Shown here one piece after another: positions 8,116-14,917 of a stretch of 28,904 nt of DNA. The notes under the pieces were generated by a model. The model had not been told where the DNA came from, made no database searches, and worked only from the letters and a program-made list of their open reading frames with translations. The translations under genes were made by a program, and so were the position numbers. Source of the stretch: UBA1573 sp016794285 (lineage in GTDB: Bacteria; Pseudomonadota; Alphaproteobacteria; Micavibrionales; Micavibrionaceae); NCBI GenBank assembly GCA_016794285.1, contig JAEUKO010000019.1, positions 1 through 28,904 on the forward strand, in the 5' to 3' direction. Each line of letters begins with the position of its first letter. Position 1 is the stretch's first letter.

Positions 8116-8985
8116 CTACTCTCCGGAAACAGGCGCAGTCGGTACGGAAGGAAGCAAAGCTCCAGCGGCTCCGGCGGCATCTCCCATTTGTGCTCCTGCG
8201 TCAAAGCTCTGAATCAAAGAGGCTGAGACCAAATGCCACCCATCCACCAAGACGAAGAAAATAATCTTGAACGGGAGGGAAATCACAATCGGAGGCAGCA
8301 TCATCATCCCCATCGACATCAAAATCGAGGAGGTTACAATATCAATCACCAGAAAAGGCAAAAAGAGCATGAAACCAATTTCAAAAGCCCTGCGAAGTTC
8401 GGAAATCATGAAAGCCGGAATAATGACTTGAAGCTCAACATCTTCGGCTTTCTCGGCTTTGGATTTTGAGACCTCAAGAAACAATTTCAAATCGGACTCG
8501 CGGACGTGCTTGAGCATGAAGGTTTTGAAAGGAAGAACCCCCCGTTTGAAGGCTTCCACTTCATCAATTTCTTCGTTCATCAAGGGCTTGACCCCTTGCT
8601 CGTAAGATTGTTGCAAGGTGGGGGTCATAATGAAAAAAGTCAGGAAAATGGCCAAAGACACCATAACAGTGTTCGGCGGGGTTTGCTGCAACCCAATAGC
8701 GGAACGTAAGAATGACAAAACAACAATGATCCGCGTGAACGAAGTCATCATGATGAGGATAGAAGGAGCAAGAGACAGGACGGTCAACAAGGCCATCATC
8801 TGAACCACGCGCCCCGTCACGGTTCCGGTATTTTCCTCACTCCCCATGTTCAGTGAAAGAACCTGTGCGGCGGCGGGATGGGTCGCAGCCATAACCAGAC
8901 AACTCATTCCCAAAAATCCTGCGAGCACCAACGTGCGGGCAAAAGGAAAGTTTCTGAGTTCGAAGTTCTTAAACAGACGGGTCAT
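8116..8985 (-). CDS. fliP: FliP, flagellar type III export gate protein
   Basis: FliP forms, with FliQ and FliR, the inner-membrane export gate through which rod, hook and filament subunits pass. The product (289 aa) begins with a cleavable-type hydrophobic leader (residues about 15-39, ending AAA-Q), usual for FliP. Membrane helices follow, with the family stretches LLTVLSLAPSILIMMTSFTRI, FLRSAIGLQQTPPN, and FEIGFMLFLPFLVIDI near the C-terminal half. The start is the ATG ending at 8985, giving MTRLFKNFEL; an upstream in-frame ATG lies inside fliO. It overlaps the end of fliO by 17 bases, so translation is probably coupled. fliQ and fliR, often adjacent, are not in the window. Confidence 0.95.
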   Translation of the reverse strand: MTRLFKNFELRNFPFARTLVLAGFLGMSCLVMAATHPAAAQVLSLNMGSEENTGTVTGRVVQMMALLTVLSLAPSILIMMTSFTRIIVVLSFLRSAIGLQQTPPNTVMVSLAIFLTFFIMTPTLQQSYEQGVKPLMNEEIDEVEAFKRGVLPFKTFMLKHVRESDLKLFLEVSKSKAEKAEDVELQVIIPAFMISELRRAFEIGFMLFLPFLVIDIVTSSILMSMGMMMLPPIVISLPFKIIFFVLVDGWHLVSASLIQSFDAGAQMGDAAGAAGALLPSVPTAPVSGE

Positions 8986-9262
8986 TTTTCTGTGTCTCGT
9001 GCGGAGGGGAAATAGCGGTTTCAACAACGGTTTCTCCATTTGGTCCTAGAATAACAAGATGTTGAACATTGTCACGCGCCAAAAGGATCGCTTTTCTTCT
9101 GGCATCAAGAGGGAGAATTTCAACGACATTCAATCGTCTTTGATGCGCATTCAAAACGGAAGATTGCAGCCCAAGGCGGCGCAGCAGCAACCAAAGCCCC
9201 CCCATAAGGGCCAGCACGAAAAGAAGGGCCATGATAAAGCGAAGGTAATCGGTCCAGATCAT
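8969..9262 (-). CDS. fliO: FliO, flagellar export gate assembly protein
   Basis: FliO is a small membrane protein that stabilises FliP during assembly of the export gate. This one (97 aa) has a membrane helix (about residues 8-27, FIMALLFVLALMGGLWLLL) and a small cytoplasmic beta domain (RLNVVEILPLDARRKAILLARDNVQHLVILG), the standard FliO pattern with its RRKAILL and HLVILG strands. The start is the ATG ending at 9262, which overlaps the upstream gene's stop in an ATGA arrangement. The end overlaps fliP by 17 bases. Position directly before fliP supports the call. Confidence 0.9.
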   Translation of the reverse strand: MIWTDYLRFIMALLFVLALMGGLWLLLRRLGLQSSVLNAHQRRLNVVEILPLDARRKAILLARDNVQHLVILGPNGETVVETAISPPHETQKNDPSV

Positions 9263-9540
9263 TCGGGAAATTCCTCTGTGGCGTTCACAATCGCTTGAAT
9301 GTCTTTTAGCTGCTGGGTGAGGGAATCAAGAATGGTGATAAGGTCCCCCATTTTATTGAGAGTCTCTTCAAATTCTTGCACATCTTGGGAGGGGGGGCTG
9401 TTGGTTATGTCCTCACACAGGGCGGCAACACGTCCCTTGATCTCCTCAAAATCCATGATCTCGCCTTGTTCCAATTTGGTCTGGGCTTCCTCAAGCTTAT
9501 CAATTTCAGCTTTCAGACGATCGAGAAAGGATGCGGTCAT
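9259..9540 (-). CDS. Small coiled-coil protein in the flagellar export operon, function unknown
   Basis: A 93-residue, strongly acidic and almost wholly helical protein. Heptad-like segments run at about residues 5-30 (LDRLKAEIDKLEEAQTKLEQ) and about 55-88 (EFEETLNKMGDLITILDSL), separated by a short Asn-Ser-Pro-Pro turn. It has no signal peptide or membrane segment, so it is cytoplasmic. I do not recognise a named family. Both ends overlap neighbours by 4 bases (ATGA with fhlB upstream and with fliO downstream), so it is translated as part of the export-apparatus operon. Size and helical hairpin shape resemble flagellar chaperones such as FliT or FlgN, but there is no clear sequence match; that role is a guess. 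Confidence 0.75.
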   Translation of the reverse strand: MTASFLDRLKAEIDKLEEAQTKLEQGEIMDFEEIKGRVAALCEDITNSPPSQDVQEFEETLNKMGDLITILDSLTQQLKDIQAIVNATEEFPE

Positions 9541-9968
9541 GGGGTTTCCTGTGAAGAAGTTTCCTTATCAACCAGAGACGCTTCAGAACTCAAAATAGCG
9601 TCAAATGGGTTTGGCTCGCCATTGGCCCTGTAAACATAGGAGAGAATCTCGGCCACGGCAAGAAAGGTTTCGGACGGGATGGGGCTATCCAGCTCAATTT
9701 TGGCCAGCATCTCGGCGAGAGCCGAATCTTCACGGACTTTAATGCCATTGGCAAAGGCAAGGTCCAGAATTTGTTCAGCAACTTTTCCGCGTCCGGCTGC
9801 GGAGATTCTAGGAATTTTTTGCCCATCTTCATGGGCCGTAATGGCAATGGCTGTCGGGTTTTTGGGTCTTTTCTTGATGTTTTCTGGCGGTGGGGCTGGC
9901 GTTTCGCCAGTATCAAGCCGGTCAAAAGAGGAAGAAGGGCCAAGATCAGAAGGCGGAGGGTTTGGCAT
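9537..9968 (-). CDS. fhlB: FhlB-type stand-alone homologue of the FlhB C-terminal domain
   Basis: This 143-residue protein corresponds to the cytoplasmic C-terminal domain of FlhB, the export switch that changes substrate class from rod/hook to filament, without FlhB's membrane part. Residues about 1-30 are Pro-rich and disordered. Residues about 34-120 carry the domain: NPTAIAITAHEDGQKIPRISAAG, then IKVREDSALAEML and a C-terminal helix with FLAVAEILSYVYRANG. True FlhB cleaves itself at NPTH; here the motif reads NPTA, so cleavage is not expected. I chose the ATG ending at 9968; a longer frame reaches 10019 but would overlap the divergent promoter region. It is first in the minus-strand cluster. 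In other bacteria such paralogues can partly replace the FlhB C-terminal domain. Confidence 0.85.
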   Translation of the reverse strand: MPNPPPSDLGPSSSFDRLDTGETPAPPPENIKKRPKNPTAIAITAHEDGQKIPRISAAGRGKVAEQILDLAFANGIKVREDSALAEMLAKIELDSPIPSETFLAVAEILSYVYRANGEPNPFDAILSSEASLVDKETSSQETP

Positions 9969-10030
9969 GGGACCTGCAAGGAGTCTGTGTGGGTAAGTTG
10001 TCCTAAAAGAAAAACACAAGGATATGGGTC
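9969..10030. promoter_or_regulatory. Divergent promoter region between fhlB and flgB
   Basis: These 62 bases separate the minus-strand export genes from the plus-strand rod genes, so start signals for both should lie here or reach into the coding ends. I see no sigma-54 type TGGCAC-N5-TTGC element. On the minus strand TTGTGT and TTACCC are 17 bases apart, a weak match. AAGGA at about 10018-10022 can serve as the flgB ribosome binding site. The promoter type is undetermined. Confidence 0.35.
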
Positions 10031-10441
10031 ATGACAATTGAAAATATCAGCCTTTTTCAGGCCATGAACGCAAAAATGAACTATTTGTCCCAGCGGCAGA
10101 AAATTATTTCACAGAATGTTGCGAATGCGGACACCCCGGGCTATCAGCCTAAAGATCTGGAGAAAGTTGATTTTGGCAGGCTCTTGACCAACGTCACCAA
10201 GGAAAAAACACCATCGGTTCAGATGGTTACAACAGATGATTCTCACCTTCCTTTGAATAACGCCGCCTCCACGCGGGAGCAGGTCCAAAAGCGGACCTAT
10301 GAAGTTGCTCCTAGCGGCAACGGAGTCATCATGGAAGAGCAGTTGATGAAATCCAACGATGTTCAGTTAAATTACAACATGATGGTGAATCTGTATCGCA
10401 GTAACGTCGATATGATTCGGACCGCCATGGGCAAGAAATAG
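10031..10441 (+). CDS. flgB: FlgB, flagellar proximal rod protein
   Basis: FlgB is exported through the flagellar type III gate and builds the base of the rod in the periplasm. The protein (136 aa, normal length) carries the axial-protein N-terminal helix with the conserved ISQNVANADTPGYQPKDLE stretch at about residues 27-45. The C terminus has the partner helix (LNYNMMVNLYRSNVDMIRTAMGKK). The middle is a short variable loop region. flgC follows after 19 bases and fliE after that, the usual order for rod and adaptor genes. Confidence 0.95.
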   Translation: MTIENISLFQAMNAKMNYLSQRQKIISQNVANADTPGYQPKDLEKVDFGRLLTNVTKEKTPSVQMVTTDDSHLPLNNAASTREQVQKRTYEVAPSGNGVIMEEQLMKSNDVQLNYNMMVNLYRSNVDMIRTAMGKK

Positions 10442-10460
10442 GAACGAGGAGAAATAAACC

Positions 10461-10874
10461 ATGTCAGACATGATGAGCATCCTACAAGTTTCAGGTTCGG
10501 GAATGCGGGCACAAAGTGAACGGGTACGGGTCATTGCTGAAAATATGGCCAATGCCGATACGGCTCCGACCAAACCAGGCGAAAAACCTTACACGCGCAA
10601 AACGATTACTTTTGAGAATGTTCTGGATCGTCAGATTCATGAAAAATTGGTTAAGGTGAAGGACATTCAAGACGATACAAAGAGCGCGTACCAGAAAAAA
10701 TATATGCCAGGCCACCCGGGGGCAGATGCAGATGGCTATGTTACGATGCCCAATGTCAATTCGTTGATTGAATCGATGGACATGAAAGAAGCTGGGCGGT
10801 CTTACGAGGCCAATCTGGGGATGTTCAGTCAAACCCGCGACATGATTAACAAGACCATCAGCTTGCTGGAATAG
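10461..10874 (+). CDS. flgC: FlgC, flagellar proximal rod protein
   Basis: FlgC is the second proximal rod component. It has 137 residues with the axial N-terminal helix motif VIAENMANADTAP (about 26-38), a central region ending in the typical DGYVTMPNVNSLIESMDM (about 94-111), and a C-terminal helix (RSYEANLGMFSQTRDMINKTISLLE). A GAGGAG ribosome binding site lies about 9 bases before the ATG. It sits between flgB and fliE in the same direction and is very likely co-transcribed. Confidence 0.96.
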   Translation: MSDMMSILQVSGSGMRAQSERVRVIAENMANADTAPTKPGEKPYTRKTITFENVLDRQIHEKLVKVKDIQDDTKSAYQKKYMPGHPGADADGYVTMPNVNSLIESMDMKEAGRSYEANLGMFSQTRDMINKTISLLE

Positions 10875-10912
10875 GGCGGCTTGTGTTAGAATGAAGAGAT
10901 AGGAGTTTCGGA

Positions 10913-11230
10913 ATGGTTGACGTAGTATCTAACCCAGTTGCAGCGGCAAAAGCGTACTCCAATATGGCCAAGACGGCCAGTCTTGGCGGTGGAGAGGCCC
11001 CATCGGTTGCCGCAACCCCTTTCGGAGATATGCTCGAACAGGCCACACGCTCGGCTATTGATACAATCCGCAGCGGTGAGAAGGCTTCGGCGGCTGGGAT
11101 TACCGGAAAAATGGATCCCTTGGCGGTGACGCAGGCCTTGACGGCGGCGCGGATTACTCTGGACCAAGTGGTGGCTATCCGCGATCAGGCTTTGGATGCC
11201 TATAACAAGGTCATTCAAATGCCAATTTAG
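10913..11230 (+). CDS. fliE: FliE, flagellar MS-ring/rod adaptor
   Basis: FliE joins the MS ring to the rod and is the first exported rod-class protein. The protein (105 aa) shows the family C-terminal region: a helical stretch with MDPLAVTQALTAARITLDQVVAIRDQALDAYNKVIQMPI, including the VxxIRDxxLxAYxxIxxMPI signature. AGGAG lies 7 bases before the ATG. It ends the flgBC-fliE operon. Its TAG stop codon is also the first three bases of the long palindrome that begins at 11228. In related genomes fliQ, fliR and flhB often come next; here the order is broken by repeats and a metabolic gene. Confidence 0.95.
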   Translation: MVDVVSNPVAAAKAYSNMAKTASLGGGEAPSVAATPFGDMLEQATRSAIDTIRSGEKASAAGITGKMDPLAVTQALTAARITLDQVVAIRDQALDAYNKVIQMPI

Positions 11231-11376
11231 TGTCCATCCATAAAGTTTCCATCTATGGACTGCAAATGGTGGTTTCCTGCGCTTCCGTTGCTCAAGTACC
11301 CTGATGTACGTTCCGCTACGGTTCTCGGAAATCCACCATTTTCGTCACATATCTGGAACTTTCTGGACGGACACTA
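11228..11376. repeat. Long imperfect palindromic element A, downstream of fliE
   Basis: Outer arms at 11228-11250 and 11355-11376 are inverted complements with few mismatches (TAGTGTCCATCC opposite GGACGGACACTA). Inner arms at 11264-11279 and 11326-11342 also pair (AAATGGTGG opposite CCACCATTT). The centre has GTAC on both sides of CCTGAT. The whole forms a long nested hairpin of about 150 bases. It looks like a dispersed intergenic palindrome rather than an insertion sequence, since it holds no reading frame of note. It could also act as a transcript end for flgBC-fliE. Confidence 0.75.
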
Positions 11377-11403
11377 AGGGTCTTGTCCTCAAAACACTTC
11401 TAA

Positions 11404-11540
11404 CCCGTCATCCCCGACAAGGGAAGCGATGCTGACCGTAGATCGGGGATCTGGTGCTATGAGTGCAGCGAAGCTGCACGAGACTCTGGATCCCGTTCGT
11501 GCCAGTGTCCCTACGGGACACGCCAACGGGATGACAGGGG
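11404..11540. repeat. Palindromic element B (GTCATCCC...GGGATGAC type)
   Basis: This is a second, unrelated palindrome, 27 bases after element A. The outer arms GTCATCCC (11407-11414) and GGGATGAC (11528-11535) match exactly. Internal stems are TCCCCGA with TCGGGGA (11411-11417 and 11443-11449), GTGCAGC with GCTGCAC (11463-11479, three-base loop), ATCCCGTT with AACGGGAT (11490-11532) and, inside that, GTGTCCC with GGGACAC (11505-11521, three-base loop). Sequences built on GTCATCCC and GGATCC/GGATCTGG are common as dispersed intergenic repeats in alphaproteobacteria. I infer that this is one member of such a genome-wide family. Confidence 0.8.
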
Positions 11541-11607
11541 GACGGGAGGACAAAATAGGTTTTCAGAAGTGCTCCTCCGTTATATTTCTTCTTTCCTAAA
11601 AATCATC

Positions 11608-11635
11608 TTGGACCTGTGGTCATAAAACGGATAAT
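11608..11635 (+). promoter_or_regulatory. Probable sigma-70-type promoter of ppdK
   Basis: TTGGAC (11608-11613) and GATAAT (11630-11635) are separated by 16 bases, with five of six matches to TTGACA-like and TATAAT consensus hexamers at the main positions. Transcription would start near 11642. It lies after both palindromes and about 30 bases before the ppdK start, so ppdK probably has its own promoter independent of the flagellar genes. Confidence 0.6.
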
Positions 11636-11667
11636 CTACTCCCATCACTCACACGGGAGGTATCAGC

Positions 11668-14358
11668 ATGACACAATGGGTTTACAGCTTTGGCGGGGAA
11701 CGCACGGAAGGGCGCGGCTCCATGAAAAACCTTTTAGGCGGGAAAGGGGCAAACCTTGCCGAAATGGCCTCCCTCGGCCTTCCGGTTCCTCCCGGGTTTA
11801 CCATCACAACCGAAGTTTGTACGCTCTATTACGAGAAGGCCGGAAGCTATCCCGAAACACTCCACGAAGAAGTTCGTTCGGCTTTGGCCGCCGTTGAACG
11901 GGCTACGCAAATGAAGTTTGGCGATGCAGAAAATCCTCTGCTTTTATCGGTGCGTTCGGGGGCACGGGTTTCTATGCCCGGGATGATGGATACGGTTCTC
12001 AATCTTGGACTGAATGACCGGACAGTTGAGGGGCTTGCTCGCAAGTCGGGGGATGAGCGGTTCGCGTGGGACAGTTACCGCCGTTTTATCCAAATGTATA
12101 GTGATGTTGTTTTGAATGTGCCTCACCATTCTTTCGAAGCGATTATGGACGCGCATAAACGAGATCAAGGCATAAGCGAAGATACGGACATAACGGCCAA
12201 GGGGTGGCGCGAAATTGTTGCAGACTATAAGGACATGGTTCAGCGCGAATTGGGACGGAGCTTTCCTGAAAGTCCTGAGGAACAATTGTGGGAAGCGATC
12301 CGCGCTGTATTTGCTTCATGGATGACACCACGGGCGGTGACGTATCGCAAAATTCACAGCATCCCCGAAGGGTGGGGAACTGCGGTCAATGTACAGGCGA
12401 TGGTCTTTGGAAATATGGGGGAAAGCTGTGCAACCGGTGTGGCGTTTACGCGTGACCCATCCACGGGTGAGAATTATTTCTACGGAGAGTATTTGGTGAA
12501 TGCCCAAGGGGAAGATGTGGTGGCCGGTATTCGGACTCCTCAACCTCTATCCAAATACGCAGGCAAAAAGGAACAAGGATCTTTGCCGTCCATGGAAGAA
12601 GTGATGCCGAGCGTCTATGCCCAGCTTGACGATGTGCGCCACAAACTTGAACATCATTACCGCGAGATGCAGGATATTGAATTCACGGTGCAGCAGGGGA
12701 AATTGTATATGCTGCAAACACGAACCGGAAAACGAACAGCGGCGGCAGCTCTTAAAATTGCCGTTGATATGGTCGGCGAAGGATTGCTTTCTCAAGAGGA
12801 AGCAATCTTGCGGCTTGATCCGGCAGCACTTGACCAGTTGTTGCATCCTATGCTGGATCCCAAAGCGAAAAAAGAAGTCATCGGCAAAGGGTTGCCTGCT
12901 TCCCCCGGGGCGGCCAGCGGGATGATTGTCTTTACAGCCGATGAAGCCGAAGAAAAAGCAAAAAGCGGCGCAAATGTTATTTTGGTGAGGGTTGAAACCT
13001 CACCCGAAGATATTCACGGGATGCACGCAGCGCGAGGTATTTTGACAACACGCGGAGGCATGACCTCACACGCCGCTGTTGTTGCGCGGGGGATGGGTCG
13101 TCCTTGTGTGGCGGGGGCTGGAGGGATTCAAATTGATATGGCTAGCCGCACCTTGCGCTCGGGTGGGACCGAGTTGAAAGAGGGGGATGTTATCACGCTT
13201 GACGGGGCCAAAGGAGAAGTTATCAAGGGAGGTGTTCCAACCCTTCCTCCGCAGCTCTCGGGAGATTTTGCAACGATCATGGAATGGGCGGATAAGGCGC
13301 GGCGTTTAGGTGTACGCGCCAATGCTGAAACTCCCAAAGATGCCACAACGGCAAGAAACTTTGGGGCAGAGGGCATTGGGTTATGCCGGACAGAACATAT
13401 GTTCTTTGATCCTCAGCGCATTCAAAATGTTCGAGAAATGATCTTTGCAGAATCAGAAGAGGAGCGGCGGAATGCTTTGACCCAACTTCTTCCGGCGCAG
13501 CGGAGTGATTTTATTGAACTATTCACGATCATGAAAGGGTTACCGGTAACGGTTCGCTTGCTTGATCCCCCCTTACACGAGTTTCTACCTCATGAGCCAG
13601 CAGAGATTGCGCAGTTTATTAAACTCTCTGGTTATTCCGAAGAAAGAGTTCGTCGCCGTCTGGCCGAATTGAAAGAAGCCAACCCGATGCTCGGTCATCG
13701 GGGATGCCGTCTTGGGATTACCTATCCAGAAATTTATGAGATGCAAGTCAAAGCAATCTTCGAGGCCGCTCTTGACGTTTCAAAATCTTCAGGGGAAAGC
13801 GTGATGCCTGAAATCATGATTCCCCTGATTGCGACCAAGGTTGAGCTGAAGAGACTGAAAGACATGACCGACAAAGTCGCGGATGAAGAATTTATCAAAG
13901 CAGGGAGGCGGCTTTCCTATTCTGTGGGAACTATGATTGAATTGCCAAGGGCGGCGTTGATGGCGGGGGATATTGCAGAAGAGGCTGCGTTTTTTAGCTT
14001 TGGTACCAATGACCTCACGCAAACAACTTTGGGAATGAGCCGCGATGATGCCGGATCATTCCTGCCAATCTATGTCGAAAAGGGAATTTTTGCCAAAGAC
14101 CCGTTTGTCAGTATCGATCAAGAAGGGGTGGGGCAATTGATTGAAATAGCATCTGACCGAGGACGTTTGGCAAAGCCTGATCTGAAACTCGGGATTTGCG
14201 GGGAACATGGCGGCGATCCGGATTCGATTGCCTTTTGTGACAAGGTGGGACTTGATTATGTGTCTTGCTCTCCGTACCGCGTCCCGATTGCCCGTCTCGC
14301 AGCGGCGCAGGCGGCGTTGAAACTCTCTCAAAAAGATGAGAAGAAAAAGGCTGCCTAA
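11668..14358 (+). CDS. ppdK: Pyruvate, phosphate dikinase
   Basis: PPDK interconverts pyruvate, ATP and phosphate with phosphoenolpyruvate, AMP and pyrophosphate, linking glycolysis and gluconeogenesis. The product (896 aa) has full family length. The N-terminal ATP-grasp domain includes GGKGANLAEM and SVRSGARVSMPGMMDT. The swivelling phosphohistidine domain has TRGGMTSHAAVVARGMG with catalytic H468. The C-terminal PEP/pyruvate barrel includes EGIGLCRTEHMF and CGEHGGDP with catalytic C844. GGAGGT lies 6 bases before the ATG. It has its own probable promoter and no operon partner. Direction of flux in this organism cannot be told from sequence. Confidence 0.98.
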   Translation: MTQWVYSFGGERTEGRGSMKNLLGGKGANLAEMASLGLPVPPGFTITTEVCTLYYEKAGSYPETLHEEVRSALAAVERATQMKFGDAENPLLLSVRSGARVSMPGMMDTVLNLGLNDRTVEGLARKSGDERFAWDSYRRFIQMYSDVVLNVPHHSFEAIMDAHKRDQGISEDTDITAKGWREIVADYKDMVQRELGRSFPESPEEQLWEAIRAVFASWMTPRAVTYRKIHSIPEGWGTAVNVQAMVFGNMGESCATGVAFTRDPSTGENYFYGEYLVNAQGEDVVAGIRTPQPLSKYAGKKEQGSLPSMEEVMPSVYAQLDDVRHKLEHHYREMQDIEFTVQQGKLYMLQTRTGKRTAAAALKIAVDMVGEGLLSQEEAILRLDPAALDQLLHPMLDPKAKKEVIGKGLPASPGAASGMIVFTADEAEEKAKSGANVILVRVETSPEDIHGMHAARGILTTRGGMTSHAAVVARGMGRPCVAGAGGIQIDMASRTLRSGGTELKEGDVITLDGAKGEVIKGGVPTLPPQLSGDFATIMEWADKARRLGVRANAETPKDATTARNFGAEGIGLCRTEHMFFDPQRIQNVREMIFAESEEERRNALTQLLPAQRSDFIELFTIMKGLPVTVRLLDPPLHEFLPHEPAEIAQFIKLSGYSEERVRRRLAELKEANPMLGHRGCRLGITYPEIYEMQVKAIFEAALDVSKSSGESVMPEIMIPLIATKVELKRLKDMTDKVADEEFIKAGRRLSYSVGTMIELPRAALMAGDIAEEAAFFSFGTNDLTQTTLGMSRDDAGSFLPIYVEKGIFAKDPFVSIDQEGVGQLIEIASDRGRLAKPDLKLGICGEHGGDPDSIAFCDKVGLDYVSCSPYRVPIARLAAAQAALKLSQKDEKKKAA

Positions 14359-14409
14359 GCCCGTGGATATTGGTATATGTAAATTAAAGCTTCTGGAAGG
14401 GAAACTCTC

Positions 14410-14438
14410 TTGCCTCAGGTGGGTTTCGCTCGTATAAC
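14410..14438 (+). promoter_or_regulatory. Probable sigma-70-type promoter of ndk
   Basis: TTGCCT (14410-14415) and TATAAC (14433-14438) are exactly 17 bases apart in the 132-base gap between ppdK and ndk. The expected start of transcription is near 14445, about 45 bases before the ndk ATG. A small hairpin-capable sequence, ACTGA-CAA-TCAGT, lies just downstream in the leader. Confidence 0.6.
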
Positions 14439-14490
14439 CGCGCTGACTGACAATCAGTACGCTTAAAATTATACATAGAGGAAATTTTAC

Positions 14491-14913
14491 ATGGCCATTC
14501 AACGGACCTTTTCGATTATCAAGCCTGACGCGACTCGCCGTAATTTGACGGGGGCGATTAACGCCCGTTTTGAACAAAACGGTCTGCGGATTGTGGCTCA
14601 AAAACGGATTCAAATGACCGAGCTTCAAGCTAAAACTTTTTATGAAGTCCACAAAGCTCGCCCCTTTTATAATGATCTCGTTCAGTTCATGATTTCAGGT
14701 CCAGTTGTCGTGCAAATTCTCGAAGGAGAAGAGGCCGTTGCCAAAAACCGTGAAATTATGGGGGCAACCAATCCGGCCAACGCCGCAGACGGAACAATTC
14801 GCAAGGATTTTGCTGAGAGCGTTGAAGCCAACTCGGTTCACGGGTCAGACAGTGTTGAAAACGCGGCAATTGAAATGGCTTATTTCTTCAGCGGGACTGA
14901 AATCGTCGGGTAG
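14491..14913 (+). CDS. ndk: Nucleoside diphosphate kinase
   Basis: Ndk moves the gamma phosphate from ATP to other nucleoside diphosphates through a phosphohistidine, balancing NTP and dNTP pools. The protein is 140 aa, the normal length. The active-site stretch NSVHGSDS contains H117, and the N-terminal FSIIKPDA motif and RPFYNDLV segment are typical. AGAGGAAA precedes the ATG. It is a single gene with its own promoter. Its stop is only 4 bases from the stop of the convergent histidine kinase gene, with no visible terminator between them. Confidence 0.98.
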   Translation: MAIQRTFSIIKPDATRRNLTGAINARFEQNGLRIVAQKRIQMTELQAKTFYEVHKARPFYNDLVQFMISGPVVVQILEGEEAVAKNREIMGATNPANAADGTIRKDFAESVEANSVHGSDSVENAAIEMAYFFSGTEIVG

Positions 14914-14917
14914 AGCT

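Noticed and set aside
14056..14652. A 198-codon minus-strand frame across the ppdK end and the ndk start.
   Set aside because: It overlaps two strongly conserved plus-strand genes and has no ribosome binding site or recognisable protein pattern.
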